Virus record (IMG/VR): IMGVR_UViG_3300020171_000085
Location: 1 to 34,675 of that record
Length of the DNA stretch: 34,675 bases
Source: a virus
Direction: 5' to 3' (one strand)
The notes beneath the pieces are model-generated. The model had not been told where the DNA came from. It saw only the letters and a program-made list of their open reading frames with translations, and did no database searches. Numbering within the stretch: position 1 is the stretch's first letter; each line of letters opens with the position of its first letter. Shown in pieces: positions 16,078-25,087 of the stretch. A program made the translations under genes and the position numbers.

Positions 16078-16566
16078 TTAAAAACGGTCGTTATCAATCT
16101 TATCTTTGAGAAAGATTGTTATTTTAGCTTGTTCTTCTTCTTTTTTCATTGAACGTTCAAGTTCAACTTCAACAATAACACGACAAACTGCTCTTGCTTC
16201 TTCTTGTCTGGTGAAATAGCATTCTTCAAGTTTACTAACCCTACCTTGTTCTTTAGGAATATCAATAGTACCATTGACAGTTATAAAACCTGGTTTTGCT
16301 CTACCACTTAAAGTATCAACAAGAATAGGAAGAATAGCCGGGTATAGTGATGAATCAGGATTAGTTTTACTTTCTTTGTCATTAACTGAATTAAGGACAA
16401 TACCAAATATCTGATCTTCAATAGATAAGTCTTTTGGGTTAACTACTGGGATTTCCAGTGCTATTTCTTGTACTTTAGATGCATTACTTGCAGCTGCCCT
16501 GATTGTTTTGAGGTCTATTTTTGATACCTCGTCACTACTTACTAAAAATTGTTCTTTTTGTTTCAT
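16078..16566 (-). CDS. Unknown protein
   Basis: 162 residues, not recognised. Acidic and alanine/valine-rich N-terminal half, with a segment YPAILPILVDTLSGRAKPGFITVNGTIDIP that looks like a beta-rich core. The C-terminal half contains a Glu/Lys-rich helix (VELERSMKKEEEQAK) and ends with a short beta pattern. A four-base overlap with the 186-residue gene places it in that operon. No signal peptide. Confidence 0.5.
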   Translation of the reverse strand: MKQKEQFLVSSDEVSKIDLKTIRAAASNASKVQEIALEIPVVNPKDLSIEDQIFGIVLNSVNDKESKTNPDSSLYPAILPILVDTLSGRAKPGFITVNGTIDIPKEQGRVSKLEECYFTRQEEARAVCRVIVEVELERSMKKEEEQAKITIFLKDKIDNDRF

Positions 16567-17123
16567 TTTGATTTGTTTTGATTACTTATTAATATAAAAT
16601 TCTCTTTATGCTGACGCAAGAATTTGATTAGAGAATGATCTTCTACTTGAGATTTCATTAAAGGAATTTTCTTCATGATATCCTCGAAGTCGTATTCCAA
16701 TTCAAGCCATATGTTTGTTAAGGGATGATCTTTCTTACCCCATAAACAAAACGGCAATCGTTCTTTTTTTTTAGTCCAATTTTTCTTATACGGTCTTAAA
16801 TAAACAACAGTTTCTTTCTTTTTAAGATTAATCCCAATGCCGCCAAATTTCTTTTTGTGTAATACAAGGGGAATATGTATTTTAAACAAATTAAATAATA
16901 ACCATATAAAAATAGGATAAGATACTCTTTCGTAGACCAATTTTTCCCCACCTACTCTTGCATCACTAAGTATGTGTTTGCCTTTTATTTTAGGCACATC
17001 CTTTTTGATAAGGGTATACACACTTTTTATTTGTGTCATGATACATAGTTTTGGTGAGTAATATAGTATTGAAGCATAGGTCTGATCCTTGAGTGCATAG
17101 TTCTTAATTGAACCGTAAACCAT
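16563..17123 (-). CDS. Unknown basic protein
   Basis: 186 residues, not recognised. Very Lys-rich, with a hydrophobic central stretch (FIWLLFNLFKIHIPLVL near residues 72-88) that could be a membrane-associated helix. A Trp/Lys segment (KNWTKKKERLPFCLWGKK) follows. Start at 17123. It is the first gene after the long structured RNA region (17124-18808), so its mRNA may share a leader with it. Confidence 0.45.
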   Translation of the reverse strand: MVYGSIKNYALKDQTYASILYYSPKLCIMTQIKSVYTLIKKDVPKIKGKHILSDARVGGEKLVYERVSYPIFIWLLFNLFKIHIPLVLHKKKFGGIGINLKKKETVVYLRPYKKNWTKKKERLPFCLWGKKDHPLTNIWLELEYDFEDIMKKIPLMKSQVEDHSLIKFLRQHKENFILISNQNKSK

Positions 17124-18808
17124 TTGGATTGAAAAAATCTGATAAACTCTTAATGCTTTGGTTTATATAGAATAACTCTTGCAACTATTAAGTACACATA
17201 AGATCATCTAAGCCAGGAAGATCAGACCTTGATAGCTTCGTTTTTTTGCGGTTGAATTAGTCCAACCTGCTGAAATAACTTTTATTATATTGTGTTGCAA
17301 CTTTTATCCAGTTGCTTTTGAGGAGATTCCCTCATTCAGTTTTATTACTTGAATAAACTTAAAATACTTTCTATACTTCTCATAATTGTGCTATTTCCAG
17401 GTTTCACACTGGAGTTTACTCCACTTCTCTCATATATGATATGTTTGACATTTCAGATAACTTAGAGAGGGCGGGCATCGAAGGCTAATGAGACCTAGTA
17501 CATCTTTTCAACCTTTCACATCTTTTTATGATAATTATATTCCGTACATAGTATTATAACTCTATACTATTCGAGTTTGTCTATACCTACACCAACACCA
17601 TTTGCATGGTTAGCCCATCAAATGGACTTTATATGATGCATTATAAAATCTGTCATGTTAGTTCTTTGAAGACATCACGGTCTTTAACTATTGCGGGTTT
17701 GATTCATTGTTATTCAATCTCTGTCATATTGAGTGGATCCAACATTCGCTCAATTAAGATTTGAAGTTGGTTCAATAAGGACACATTTATAATAATGTTA
17801 GTAAAGAGCACGTATTATCCCTAATCTACATTTAGATGGTGAGATTCGAACTCACGAAGCCAAATGGCATCCCAATTACGATGGGTCTTCTTTGACCTTC
17901 TCAGTACATACATGCCAATGCTATGTCTGATTCTCTTAGAAGCTACGATCTAATTTTTGCATTATTATAAATTTGGCAAAAATAACAATAATGAATTATT
18001 TCTGTATTTCATGGTTATTCCTGAGGTAAGTTTGTGGCTTACTTACGCCCCAACAAGATGTTTGTTGTTTTACGTCAATTAACGTGGCCAGGGGTTAGGA
18101 TCCCACTTTAACCGATACTTTCCGTAGGTATCAACAGCTTGATTATTTTACTGTACGCTAATCATACGCCACCCCACTTTCATTCTGCTTGTGTTAGCTC
18201 AGTTGCCTGTGCATAGGGGTTCTAGAATTTTCGTTTCCTCACTACTGCATGCCCCATAGACATACACCTCCACATACGATGTCATCCTCTTTCGACGAAT
18301 CTTGACCTCCCACATAGTATTGTAGCACAATTCTAGCATTTCTTCGATGGCCTTAATAGACTAATTATTTATTATCCAGGGAATCCCACCCTTTACGCCA
18401 TTCATTTTGTTATTGTAAAACGACCATTACCTAGTCCTGCGACTTAATGGGTTTTTAGAACACCAATCGGTACGGTGTAACAGGTTTGCATACCAGACAT
18501 GTCCTCTGTTAACATTTTGGAATATGTTGGATCTTTGCATCTGACCTCAGTCTACTGTCTATTGACATTCTAACCTAAAGCGAGTACACTCACACCCTGT
18601 GAGGTAATAAACTTTATTAAAACCTTTATAGTTAAGAGAGAATGAATAACTTTGCGATATAGTCACGGTATCGCGTTTGTCACCATAGCTGAATTTGCCT
18701 ACCAGTTCTCAAAAACAACCATTCCGTGTTTAAGATTAAGGTCAATTTAGATAACCCAAAAGGTTTAGCCTAAAGGCTTAATTGCAATTCCCAGCAATGT
18801 ACAAAACG
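17124..18808 (-). ncRNA. Long gene-free, hairpin-dense region (candidate large structured RNA)
   Basis: About 1.7 kb without a credible open frame on either strand. Hairpins read directly include GGTTG/CAACC (near 17251-17268), GCAAC/GTTGC (17297-17315), TGAGG/CCTCA (17319-17334), ACCAT-TTGC-ATGGT (17597-17610), CATCA/TGATG, AAGAC/GTCTT, ATTGAG/CTCAAT (17728-17754), GTAAG/CTTAC (near 18027-18042), GGTTA/TAACC, GATAC/GTATC, CTCAC-ACCCT-GTGAG (18590-18604), GCGATA/TATCGC, and ATTGC/GCAAT (18781-18798). A tRNA-Tyr lies inside. Base composition is less AT-rich than the coding regions. Large ornate RNAs such as GOLLD and ROOL occur in phages next to tRNAs. I cannot confirm a match to either consensus by eye. 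It could equally be several separate RNAs. Confidence 0.6.
17832..17953 (-). tRNA. tRNA-Tyr(GTA) with a ~37-base insertion near the D-arm
   Basis: T-arm GTGAG-TTCGAAT-CTCAC, long variable arm GCC-ATTT-GGC, and anticodon arm CCCA-TCGTAAT-TGGG with anticodon GTA match bacterial tRNA-Tyr. The D-loop GAAGGTCAAA and following GAAG are also Tyr-like. The 3' acceptor CATCTAA finds its partner (TTAGATC, six of seven pairs) only at 17947-17953. The D-arm 5' half CTTC is likewise displaced, so about 37 extra bases lie between CTTCT and TGAGAAGG. Without the insertion hypothesis the local acceptor pairs at only three positions. It may be interrupted or non-functional. Confidence 0.55.
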
Positions 18809-20356
18809 TCAACTATAAAAATAGCGACAAATCTTATTATCATGTGTTTTCAATAATGGATCATCTAAAATAATTAATCCATCAATATGTTCTCCAATTT
18901 CGGTATTTATTTTATTCAAATAAACTTTCATAAGTTCTTCAAAACGTAAATACCCCAACTTTTTGGTTTCTGCGAAATTTACATCTGGATACACAAGTAA
19001 TGCTAACTTATTGTGTCTCTTAACAAAGAGAACTTCCTCTATATACGGGATTGATTTGATTATCCTTTCTAGTTTATCTAGCTGTATAGGAAGCTTGTAT
19101 TCGTTTTGTATTCTGGCAAGTTTTCTGCCATATACAAATAGAACATTTGAATTGGAATCATCGAAACCAATATCGCCTGTTACATAATTATCCCTAAAAC
19201 GAACTTCACGTGTGTATGATTCATCACCAACATAATTGTTGAATAATGTATCACCAGAAATTTCTAACTCATCTTCTGTTGTGATAAATGATAACCCAGG
19301 CAAGCCAACAGCACCAGGTGATCTTTTTTTAGCAGTAGAGTAGTTATTTATTGCCACCAATTGATTGGTTTCTTGAGAACCGTATGTGGTGTAAATAGGC
19401 AATTTGCCTACCAAAGTCAAAAGCAGTTCATCATTTACAACACTGTTGTATATAATTAAAGCTTCTAATTTTTTACCATAATAACTCTTCATTTTTAGCG
19501 TCGCTATTTTCTTAAAGAGCCATTTCATCCATGAAATAGAAAACAAAAATGACAAGACTCGTTTACTATATAAGTAATTAACGTTCTTTCTCCAAATATC
19601 TTCAATAGAAGTGGTGTCTTCTATGACGATTTCTGCATCTTTATGGTTAGTTATAAATCTACAACCTGTAACAAAAGGTAATAATACTGTTAAGTAATGT
19701 GAATCAGCAAATTCTACTCGAGAAAATACTTTATCAATTGTTCTACCAAACGGTACTACACTCATTGCTCTATTTAGTAAATCTGTAACTGATTCTGTAG
19801 ATGATTCAACCCATTTGGGTTCACCATTTTCAGTACCAGAAGTTGCAGTAATAATTGAACTTTCAATATCAATATCTTCAATTACTGCTTGTAATGATCT
19901 TAAATCAACATTTAAAGTTTCTTCTGAACTAACTATTATTTCAGCTAGTGTTTTAAAATAGGTTTGGTCATTTTTTTCATAGACTACTGATAACAATTCT
20001 ATGTTTATCAGTGTCCTAAGAAATATGTTACTACCTAATTCTTTAGATATTAATTCTTCATCTATGAAGACATGATTAGTGTTGGTTAAGAGTTGAATGT
20101 GAACTGCTTCAAATTTATTTATGTTTGGATGTATAATTAATAATCGTACACCTTTAAGTAAACAAGCCAAGTATATGGCAATCCAATTTTGTGAATTACT
20201 ACCATATAATGCTACAGTTGATTTTTCATCTAACTCAAATACATCAAGCACATTATATATTGTAAGAATTCGTTTAAAGAAATCTTTCATTAAGATGTGC
20301 TCAAATACAGGCAAATACCAACCTTCACTTATAGCCTGCAGAATCCTGTTTCTCAT
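18809..20356 (-). CDS. ANL-superfamily adenylating enzyme, long-chain acyl-CoA synthetase-like
   Basis: 515 residues. ANL core motifs in order: VALYGSNSQNW (48-58); A3 P-loop TSGTENGEPK (172-181, one residue longer than TSGTTGxPKG); a GKKLEALIIYNS stretch (294-305) equivalent to the GGRLRxxxSGGAP segment of acyl-CoA ligases; A5 TTYGSQET (323-330); A7 YVTGD (391-395); A8 hinge GRKLARIQ (410-417, hinge Asp replaced); PYIEEVLFV and LALLVYPD as in long-chain acyl-CoA ligases; and A10 KTHDNKICR with the catalytic Lys at 508. It would activate a carboxylate, probably a fatty acid, with ATP. It is the last gene of a four-gene overlapping operon and is followed by the 1.7 kb RNA region. Substrate and partner are unknown; the altered A3 and A8 leave activity open. 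Confidence 0.8.
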   Translation of the reverse strand: MRNRILQAISEGWYLPVFEHILMKDFFKRILTIYNVLDVFELDEKSTVALYGSNSQNWIAIYLACLLKGVRLLIIHPNINKFEAVHIQLLTNTNHVFIDEELISKELGSNIFLRTLINIELLSVVYEKNDQTYFKTLAEIIVSSEETLNVDLRSLQAVIEDIDIESSIITATSGTENGEPKWVESSTESVTDLLNRAMSVVPFGRTIDKVFSRVEFADSHYLTVLLPFVTGCRFITNHKDAEIVIEDTTSIEDIWRKNVNYLYSKRVLSFLFSISWMKWLFKKIATLKMKSYYGKKLEALIIYNSVVNDELLLTLVGKLPIYTTYGSQETNQLVAINNYSTAKKRSPGAVGLPGLSFITTEDELEISGDTLFNNYVGDESYTREVRFRDNYVTGDIGFDDSNSNVLFVYGRKLARIQNEYKLPIQLDKLERIIKSIPYIEEVLFVKRHNKLALLVYPDVNFAETKKLGYLRFEELMKVYLNKINTEIGEHIDGLIILDDPLLKTHDNKICRYFYS

Positions 20357-20742
20357 AATCTTGAGATATCCCTTTTTAATAAAATACCATCTAATGAATT
20401 TTGATAAACTTCAAATGTGGTATATGTTTCATCAAGAATGATGTGATATATGAGTGGAATCCTATCTGGTAATTCAGTACTGTAATTCTTAAATGTTATG
20501 ACAAGTATTGGATCTTCAAGATCCCTTGTAAACGCATCTAATATTTCAATATTGAATGTACTATAAGGTTGGTTTAATATAAATGTTTGTATAGCATTCA
20601 TATTTTTACGTATAGCTTGTTGTTTACCAAAAACAACATCAGAGCTATCTTTTTCTAATGTCAACATGACATCAAAAAACAAGTGTGCAACTAAAGACAT
20701 TGCTATCTTAGCTACTCTTGGAGTTTCAATTGTACCTTTCAT
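20353..20742 (-). CDS. Unknown protein coupled to the ANL enzyme
   Basis: 129 residues, not recognised. Mixed alpha/beta; a helical N-terminus (RVAKIAMSLVAHLFFDVML) then alternating beta segments. No carrier-protein Ser motif in a convincing context, so I do not call it an acyl carrier. Its stop overlaps the start of the ANL gene as ATGA, suggesting the two products are made in balanced amounts and work together. Confidence 0.5.
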   Translation of the reverse strand: MKGTIETPRVAKIAMSLVAHLFFDVMLTLEKDSSDVVFGKQQAIRKNMNAIQTFILNQPYSTFNIEILDAFTRDLEDPILVITFKNYSTELPDRIPLIYHIILDETYTTFEVYQNSLDGILLKRDISRL

Positions 20743-21014
20743 GATTGTTTATTTTGATTAATAGATTCTAGGTACTCTTTACGAGGTATTAAATTACATA
20801 TATGAACCATATAACAAGAAGCGTTATTGTATTTATGAACACTTTCTTCATCTTTACATAAAGCAAGTCGGTTTTTCATAATACGATGACATATATTACC
20901 AGTGTTTTTAACAGCCTTATCTGGTAATTCTCCTTTAGTAATACTATTTAATACTTTTGTAAATTCTTTCCGTTTAATGTCCCATACAATGGAACCTTTG
21001 CGTATTTTACTCAT
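20739..21014 (-). CDS. Unknown basic protein in ANL operon
   Basis: 91 residues, basic, with three Cys and several His (NICHRIMKN, ASCYMVHIC) but no standard zinc-finger spacing. Not recognised. Overlaps the gene on each side by four to eight bases, so it is part of the same operon. Confidence 0.5.
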   Translation of the reverse strand: MSKIRKGSIVWDIKRKEFTKVLNSITKGELPDKAVKNTGNICHRIMKNRLALCKDEESVHKYNNASCYMVHICNLIPRKEYLESINQNKQS

Positions 21015-21498
21015 CTTTTTTTGATTTTTGTTGAACTTTCTTAAGTTCTACATTCGCATCTAATCTTTCAAGAAAATGATTTACATGTTTCCACAGCTTA
21101 ACTTCTCCCCTTAATATAGTGCTGTTATCAAATGAATCAATGTGATCTTTTAAGAATAACACATGAGTAGCGCCTAATGAGTTTGGAGTTCTAAGTAATA
21201 CATATCCTGAACGAATTTCATCAAGTGTAAACCAATATGTTAAATCCAAAATAATACCGTGTTGAGCAAGAATAGATCTAAGCAATTTTGCTATATCCAT
21301 TTTATACTCCATAATTGAATTATCAAATTCTGTTATAAGATCCATCAATTTATCCTCTGATGGAAATCTTTTGGAACACTTTAACATTTCAGTTTTAAAC
21401 GCTTTTCCTAAGATTAGCGCTTTTTTCATTTGAGCAATTTGTTTAGAACGTGATACACAAACCTCCATTACTGATACTTCTGTTGGTTCTATTATCAT
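21007..21498 (-). CDS. Unknown protein, first gene of ANL operon
   Basis: 163 residues, not recognised. Helical N-terminal half (SRSKQIAQMKKALILGKAFK), then a more beta-like part with a hydrophobic stretch (ILDLTYWFTLDEIRSGYVLL), ending in a Lys-rich coil (VELKKVQQKSKKDE). Its start follows the closed terminator-like RNA domain at 21521-21626, so this is probably the first gene of a separate transcript or processing product. Confidence 0.5.
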   Translation of the reverse strand: MIIEPTEVSVMEVCVSRSKQIAQMKKALILGKAFKTEMLKCSKRFPSEDKLMDLITEFDNSIMEYKMDIAKLLRSILAQHGIILDLTYWFTLDEIRSGYVLLRTPNSLGATHVLFLKDHIDSFDNSTILRGEVKLWKHVNHFLERLDANVELKKVQQKSKKDE

Positions 21499-21520
21499 TT
21501 TTTTTGATTTAAATTATAAA

Positions 21521-21626
21521 AACCCCCTGTTCCTTAAATCGAAGACTTAAGTTATATACACTTTCACCACAGTAATTAGTGGATAAGCTAAAAACTTAGT
21601 GTCAATGAATAATACGACAGGGGGTT
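21521..21626 (-). ncRNA. Closed cloverleaf-like RNA domain with terminator end
   Basis: AACCCCCTGT (21521-21530) and ACAGGGGGTT (21617-21626) form a perfect ten-pair helix around 86 bases. On the minus strand the 3' arm runs into TTTTTATAATTT, a good intrinsic-terminator end. Inside are hairpins AAG/CTT, CCAC/GTGG (21567-21582) and CTTAAG/TTTAAG (21533-21551), so the fold resembles a four-way junction. It lies 11 bases after the stop of the 985-residue gene. It may be a terminator carrying a small stable RNA. Confidence 0.65.
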
Positions 21627-21637
21627 AGATTCAGTTA

Positions 21638-24595
21638 CTAGACTTCTCCAGTCTCAGCTTTATCTAACTTAATTTTGGCATTGTTAATATACTTATGAAT
21701 CTCAGCGTCAGGCATATTGCCTACTTGACGTGCATGAGATCCAGTTGCATTCTTAAGAGTGTCAATTATAAGTTGTCTTGTTTCAGGACTGTCTTGTCTA
21801 TTAGTAAGTACTGCTATTACAGCATTCTTAGTAGATTTCTTGTTTTTTGATTTTTTAAGATCTTGTATGTCCACGGAACCACTGTCTGCTGATAGAACAT
21901 CTCCAACATTCTCTGTTGATTCTGGTCCATTTTGGGTTTCCTGCATAACATCTCCAGCTTGGTCGATGGTAGCAGTATTGTCTTCCCCCAATTTATCAGT
22001 TTTATTTAAGACATTGGTATTAAACCACATAGTGATTTGTTCTGATGACCAGTCTTTAGAATCTTCGATGGATGGCATTACTTCAAGACACATTGATAGT
22101 GCATAATCGAATTTATCTGCTTCCATGTATTCAAGAGCCATGTTATGTACCTCATTTAAAGTTTTGAAATCCTTTATTAATTTCCATAAACCAGGATCAA
22201 CTGTTTCAATATGTATTTTTTCAAATACATGATGTTCAGTTTCTTCTGTTTTAGGAGCTTCAACAAACCCTTGCACAGGCTTATCTATAAACTTTAATTC
22301 AGGAATGTCTTTATTTTTTTGTTTTCTAGCTTCGATGCGATTTTTGCGTTCGGCAAACATAGTTGGATTGCTTATTTCAATTATCTCATCAATTGCTTCA
22401 ATAGCAAGTTTTGGAGTACATATTTCTTCTTCTATGAGAATGTCGTTTTTAACGTACATATCGTGAAGTAGTCTTGTGAGTTGAATAAAGGTGGCATTAT
22501 TGCCCTTTGATAATTCTGCTATGTATGCATCAATTTCTTCTGCTTCTAAATCAGTTCTTGTTGTAATATCTACAACCTCAACTGTTCCTTTTTCAGATTT
22601 TGGTAGTAATTCACCAAAGATATTCTTTGCAAAATTAGCAATAGCATCAGGAGATTTAAATTCTTTGCCGTCCTTTTGTTCTTTCATCTTACGATTGAGT
22701 AAGTTTTTGTTTAACCACTCAATAAATTTTTCGTAAGTAGTTCCAATAGTAAGTAATTTTTTACCTTGTTCGGTGAGTTCTTTAAAGGAATCCACTTTAC
22801 TATCAGTGTTAACACTAGTATTCAATTTTTCTTGGATTGTATAAACTTCAGAAATCCACTTTTCAAAATCTTTTTGAGAAGTAAGCATGATTGTAGTTTT
22901 ATTTCCTTTGTTATCGGATTTGATCAGGTTTTTCCATTTACCATCTTTAGATAAAACTAAATCTTTTTGTTCTTCAATAAATTTCTGTTGTGTTATACCT
23001 TCTTTACAAGCTCTTTCTACAAGAGTTAACATACTGTCTAATGAAAATGTAGGTAAATCTTTACGTTCATCAACTGCTTTTTCAATGTCAACAGCCTTAA
23101 CTTTCCCTAATTTTGCATTTATCTCATTAAAGATAGTTTCAATCCAAGGAAATAACGTAGTTTCATTACCAAATTTCAATGCCGGTGATTTTTCAGTTGT
23201 TATAATCTCTTTATTTAAGAGAGCTAAAATTTCAGGATGAATTTTAACATCATCCAGTATACCTGCATTCCCTATTATTGTAGAGATAAGTAATTTGATT
23301 TCTTCTATAGCAATTTTGTTTTTACCAATAGATAATGGTTCAGCTACAACTGCTCTAGTTGCATATTTACTATACATACGATTGACCAAGTCCTTAGTAT
23401 GTAGTTTTGTGTACATTAGAGTTGAAGAATCTTTACCAATGATCTCCTTATAAAGAATCCCTTCTTCAAGATCTTTGAGGATGTCTATTTCTGTTTTACC
23501 AGCAATGACTTCTTCTTCAATTCTTTTTTCAATTGCTTCGTATGAAATACCAGACTTTGGTAGTTTTAAAGGATCTATGTCCTTATTAACTTTCAAATAC
23601 TTGAAATTAGATACTCCTTTGTCTTTTCTAATAGCATCTCTCCAAGTTATTATTGATTCTTTTGTATAACCACGATGTTTAAAGAATGCTGTACAGAAAT
23701 CATCAATACTTGCTAAATTATCAATTAATTCTTTTGTCTTTGTATCATCATTCGATGTAACAAGAGTGTGTATTTTGGAACCAATAGTCCATAACATTTC
23801 ATCTTCAATATTTAATGTATTACCTATAGTTAACCATGTAGCTAATACATTCCTTAATGCTTTATAATCTGCATTAGTACCAGGAATAGATTTTGGAGAT
23901 ATAATCTTAAGTGATTTAAGATTAGCGACTTCATCCAAAGTTAAACCTTTTGCAGCAACATCTTCATTACCCTTAACAGGTTCAATTATTACTGTAGTTT
24001 CTTTTGAGACATCACGTTTTTCTTCAAGAAGATTGTTGTTGATATCTTTTATCCAACTTGCTATTTTAGCCTCTTCCCATTTAATAGGTGCTTGTTTATC
24101 TTTTTTAGGGATATAATTACCCACCGATAAGTACTGAGTTGCTAGTAACATAGCTGAATCGAAGCTGTTTTTTCTCAATAACTGTTTAACAGCTATTGAT
24201 AGATCAGACAATTTTGGTGTTTCTACTATTTCATCTCCACTGAAAATAGATACAACTTTTGCATCTTTTTTATCATCTTTGATTACTTCTTTTATAGAAG
24301 TATCCGGAGTAAAACCAACTGTATCAATATAAGCAGAAGCTTGAACTTCAAGAATATCTTGAGTGAGATCCATCATGCGTAGCATGGTTGCCTCAGCTCT
24401 AGCTATTTCAAGATTACATAATTCTGCTAATTCTTTAGTTGCACCAACAGATTTTCTTTTCCAATAATCAGCATAAAGTATAAGCTTTTCTGGTGTATTG
24501 ATAAGAGAATTGTTAATGGTTTCAACACTTAGTGTTTTTTTGATAGCATTGATAACTTCTTCGTTTTGAAATTTCCTTACGGTATTTTCACTCAT
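21638..24595 (-). CDS. Large helical protein with internal repeats, unknown function
   Basis: 985 residues, the largest protein in the window. Predicted almost wholly helical and acidic/lysine-rich; no signal peptide, membrane span or enzyme motif seen. Similar segments recur: WIKDINNNLLEE, EWLNKNLLNRK, MWFNTNVLNK, and matching helices FDSAMLLATQYLSV and FDYALSMCLEVMPS before two of them. These suggest a repeated helical unit spread along the chain. The C-terminal ~150 residues are Ser/Thr/Asp-rich and end in a Lys-rich helix. It could be a structural, internal virion or scaffold-type protein. No Shine-Dalgarno. It forms its own unit, ended by the domain at 21521-21626. Confidence 0.6.
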   Translation of the reverse strand: MSENTVRKFQNEEVINAIKKTLSVETINNSLINTPEKLILYADYWKRKSVGATKELAELCNLEIARAEATMLRMMDLTQDILEVQASAYIDTVGFTPDTSIKEVIKDDKKDAKVVSIFSGDEIVETPKLSDLSIAVKQLLRKNSFDSAMLLATQYLSVGNYIPKKDKQAPIKWEEAKIASWIKDINNNLLEEKRDVSKETTVIIEPVKGNEDVAAKGLTLDEVANLKSLKIISPKSIPGTNADYKALRNVLATWLTIGNTLNIEDEMLWTIGSKIHTLVTSNDDTKTKELIDNLASIDDFCTAFFKHRGYTKESIITWRDAIRKDKGVSNFKYLKVNKDIDPLKLPKSGISYEAIEKRIEEEVIAGKTEIDILKDLEEGILYKEIIGKDSSTLMYTKLHTKDLVNRMYSKYATRAVVAEPLSIGKNKIAIEEIKLLISTIIGNAGILDDVKIHPEILALLNKEIITTEKSPALKFGNETTLFPWIETIFNEINAKLGKVKAVDIEKAVDERKDLPTFSLDSMLTLVERACKEGITQQKFIEEQKDLVLSKDGKWKNLIKSDNKGNKTTIMLTSQKDFEKWISEVYTIQEKLNTSVNTDSKVDSFKELTEQGKKLLTIGTTYEKFIEWLNKNLLNRKMKEQKDGKEFKSPDAIANFAKNIFGELLPKSEKGTVEVVDITTRTDLEAEEIDAYIAELSKGNNATFIQLTRLLHDMYVKNDILIEEEICTPKLAIEAIDEIIEISNPTMFAERKNRIEARKQKNKDIPELKFIDKPVQGFVEAPKTEETEHHVFEKIHIETVDPGLWKLIKDFKTLNEVHNMALEYMEADKFDYALSMCLEVMPSIEDSKDWSSEQITMWFNTNVLNKTDKLGEDNTATIDQAGDVMQETQNGPESTENVGDVLSADSGSVDIQDLKKSKNKKSTKNAVIAVLTNRQDSPETRQLIIDTLKNATGSHARQVGNMPDAEIHKYINNAKIKLDKAETGEV

Positions 24596-24653
24596 TTGAT
24601 TAAAATATTGATTAATAATTAAAAGATCAACAACACAACGATTCTTTGTACAG

Positions 24654-25058
24654 TTATCTTATTATGGTATGTTCTTTTAATATCTCCATTAAAATGTCAA
24701 GTTCCATTATACTTTCTTCGAAGAGTTCGTCTTCATTAGATTCAGCATAAAGTTCACTGGCATTTTCCAATATTTCTTTACGCATTAAGTATATTGCATG
24801 TAAGCGTGTGAATTTCTTGGTTTTTTCAGGTTCAACAGAAACTATATCACATAAATGACGCAATGCATTTATAATATCAGGATTAACTAATTCTTTTTTT
24901 TTGATGTAGATTTTGTTAATTATTTCTGTTATATTTTCTTTTGTTACTAATAATTGGTGTATAGGTGCTATTTTGTCCATTTTTTGATTTTTAGAATTAA
25001 GCATTGCACATATAGTTGTTGTATTATCTACAACATTTAAAAAATCTGTTATATCCAT
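24654..25058 (-). CDS. Unknown helical protein
   Basis: 134 residues, helical and acidic towards the C-terminus (SNEDELFEESIMELDILMEILK). No known motif. It lies 58 bases upstream of the 985-residue gene and may be co-expressed with it. Confidence 0.5.
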   Translation of the reverse strand: MDITDFLNVVDNTTTICAMLNSKNQKMDKIAPIHQLLVTKENITEIINKIYIKKKELVNPDIINALRHLCDIVSVEPEKTKKFTRLHAIYLMRKEILENASELYAESNEDELFEESIMELDILMEILKEHTIIR

Positions 25059-25087
25059 TTTGATTTAGTTTAAATATTTTTTTCATT

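Noticed and set aside
17124-18808. Ribosomal RNA
   Set aside because: The density of hairpins suggested rRNA at first, but no conserved 16S or 23S blocks were recognisable on either strand.
20353-20742. Acyl carrier protein partner for the ANL enzyme
   Set aside because: An NSLDG segment resembles the DSL phosphopantetheine site, but it sits near the C-terminus in a beta-rich protein, not at the start of helix 2 of a four-helix carrier domain.
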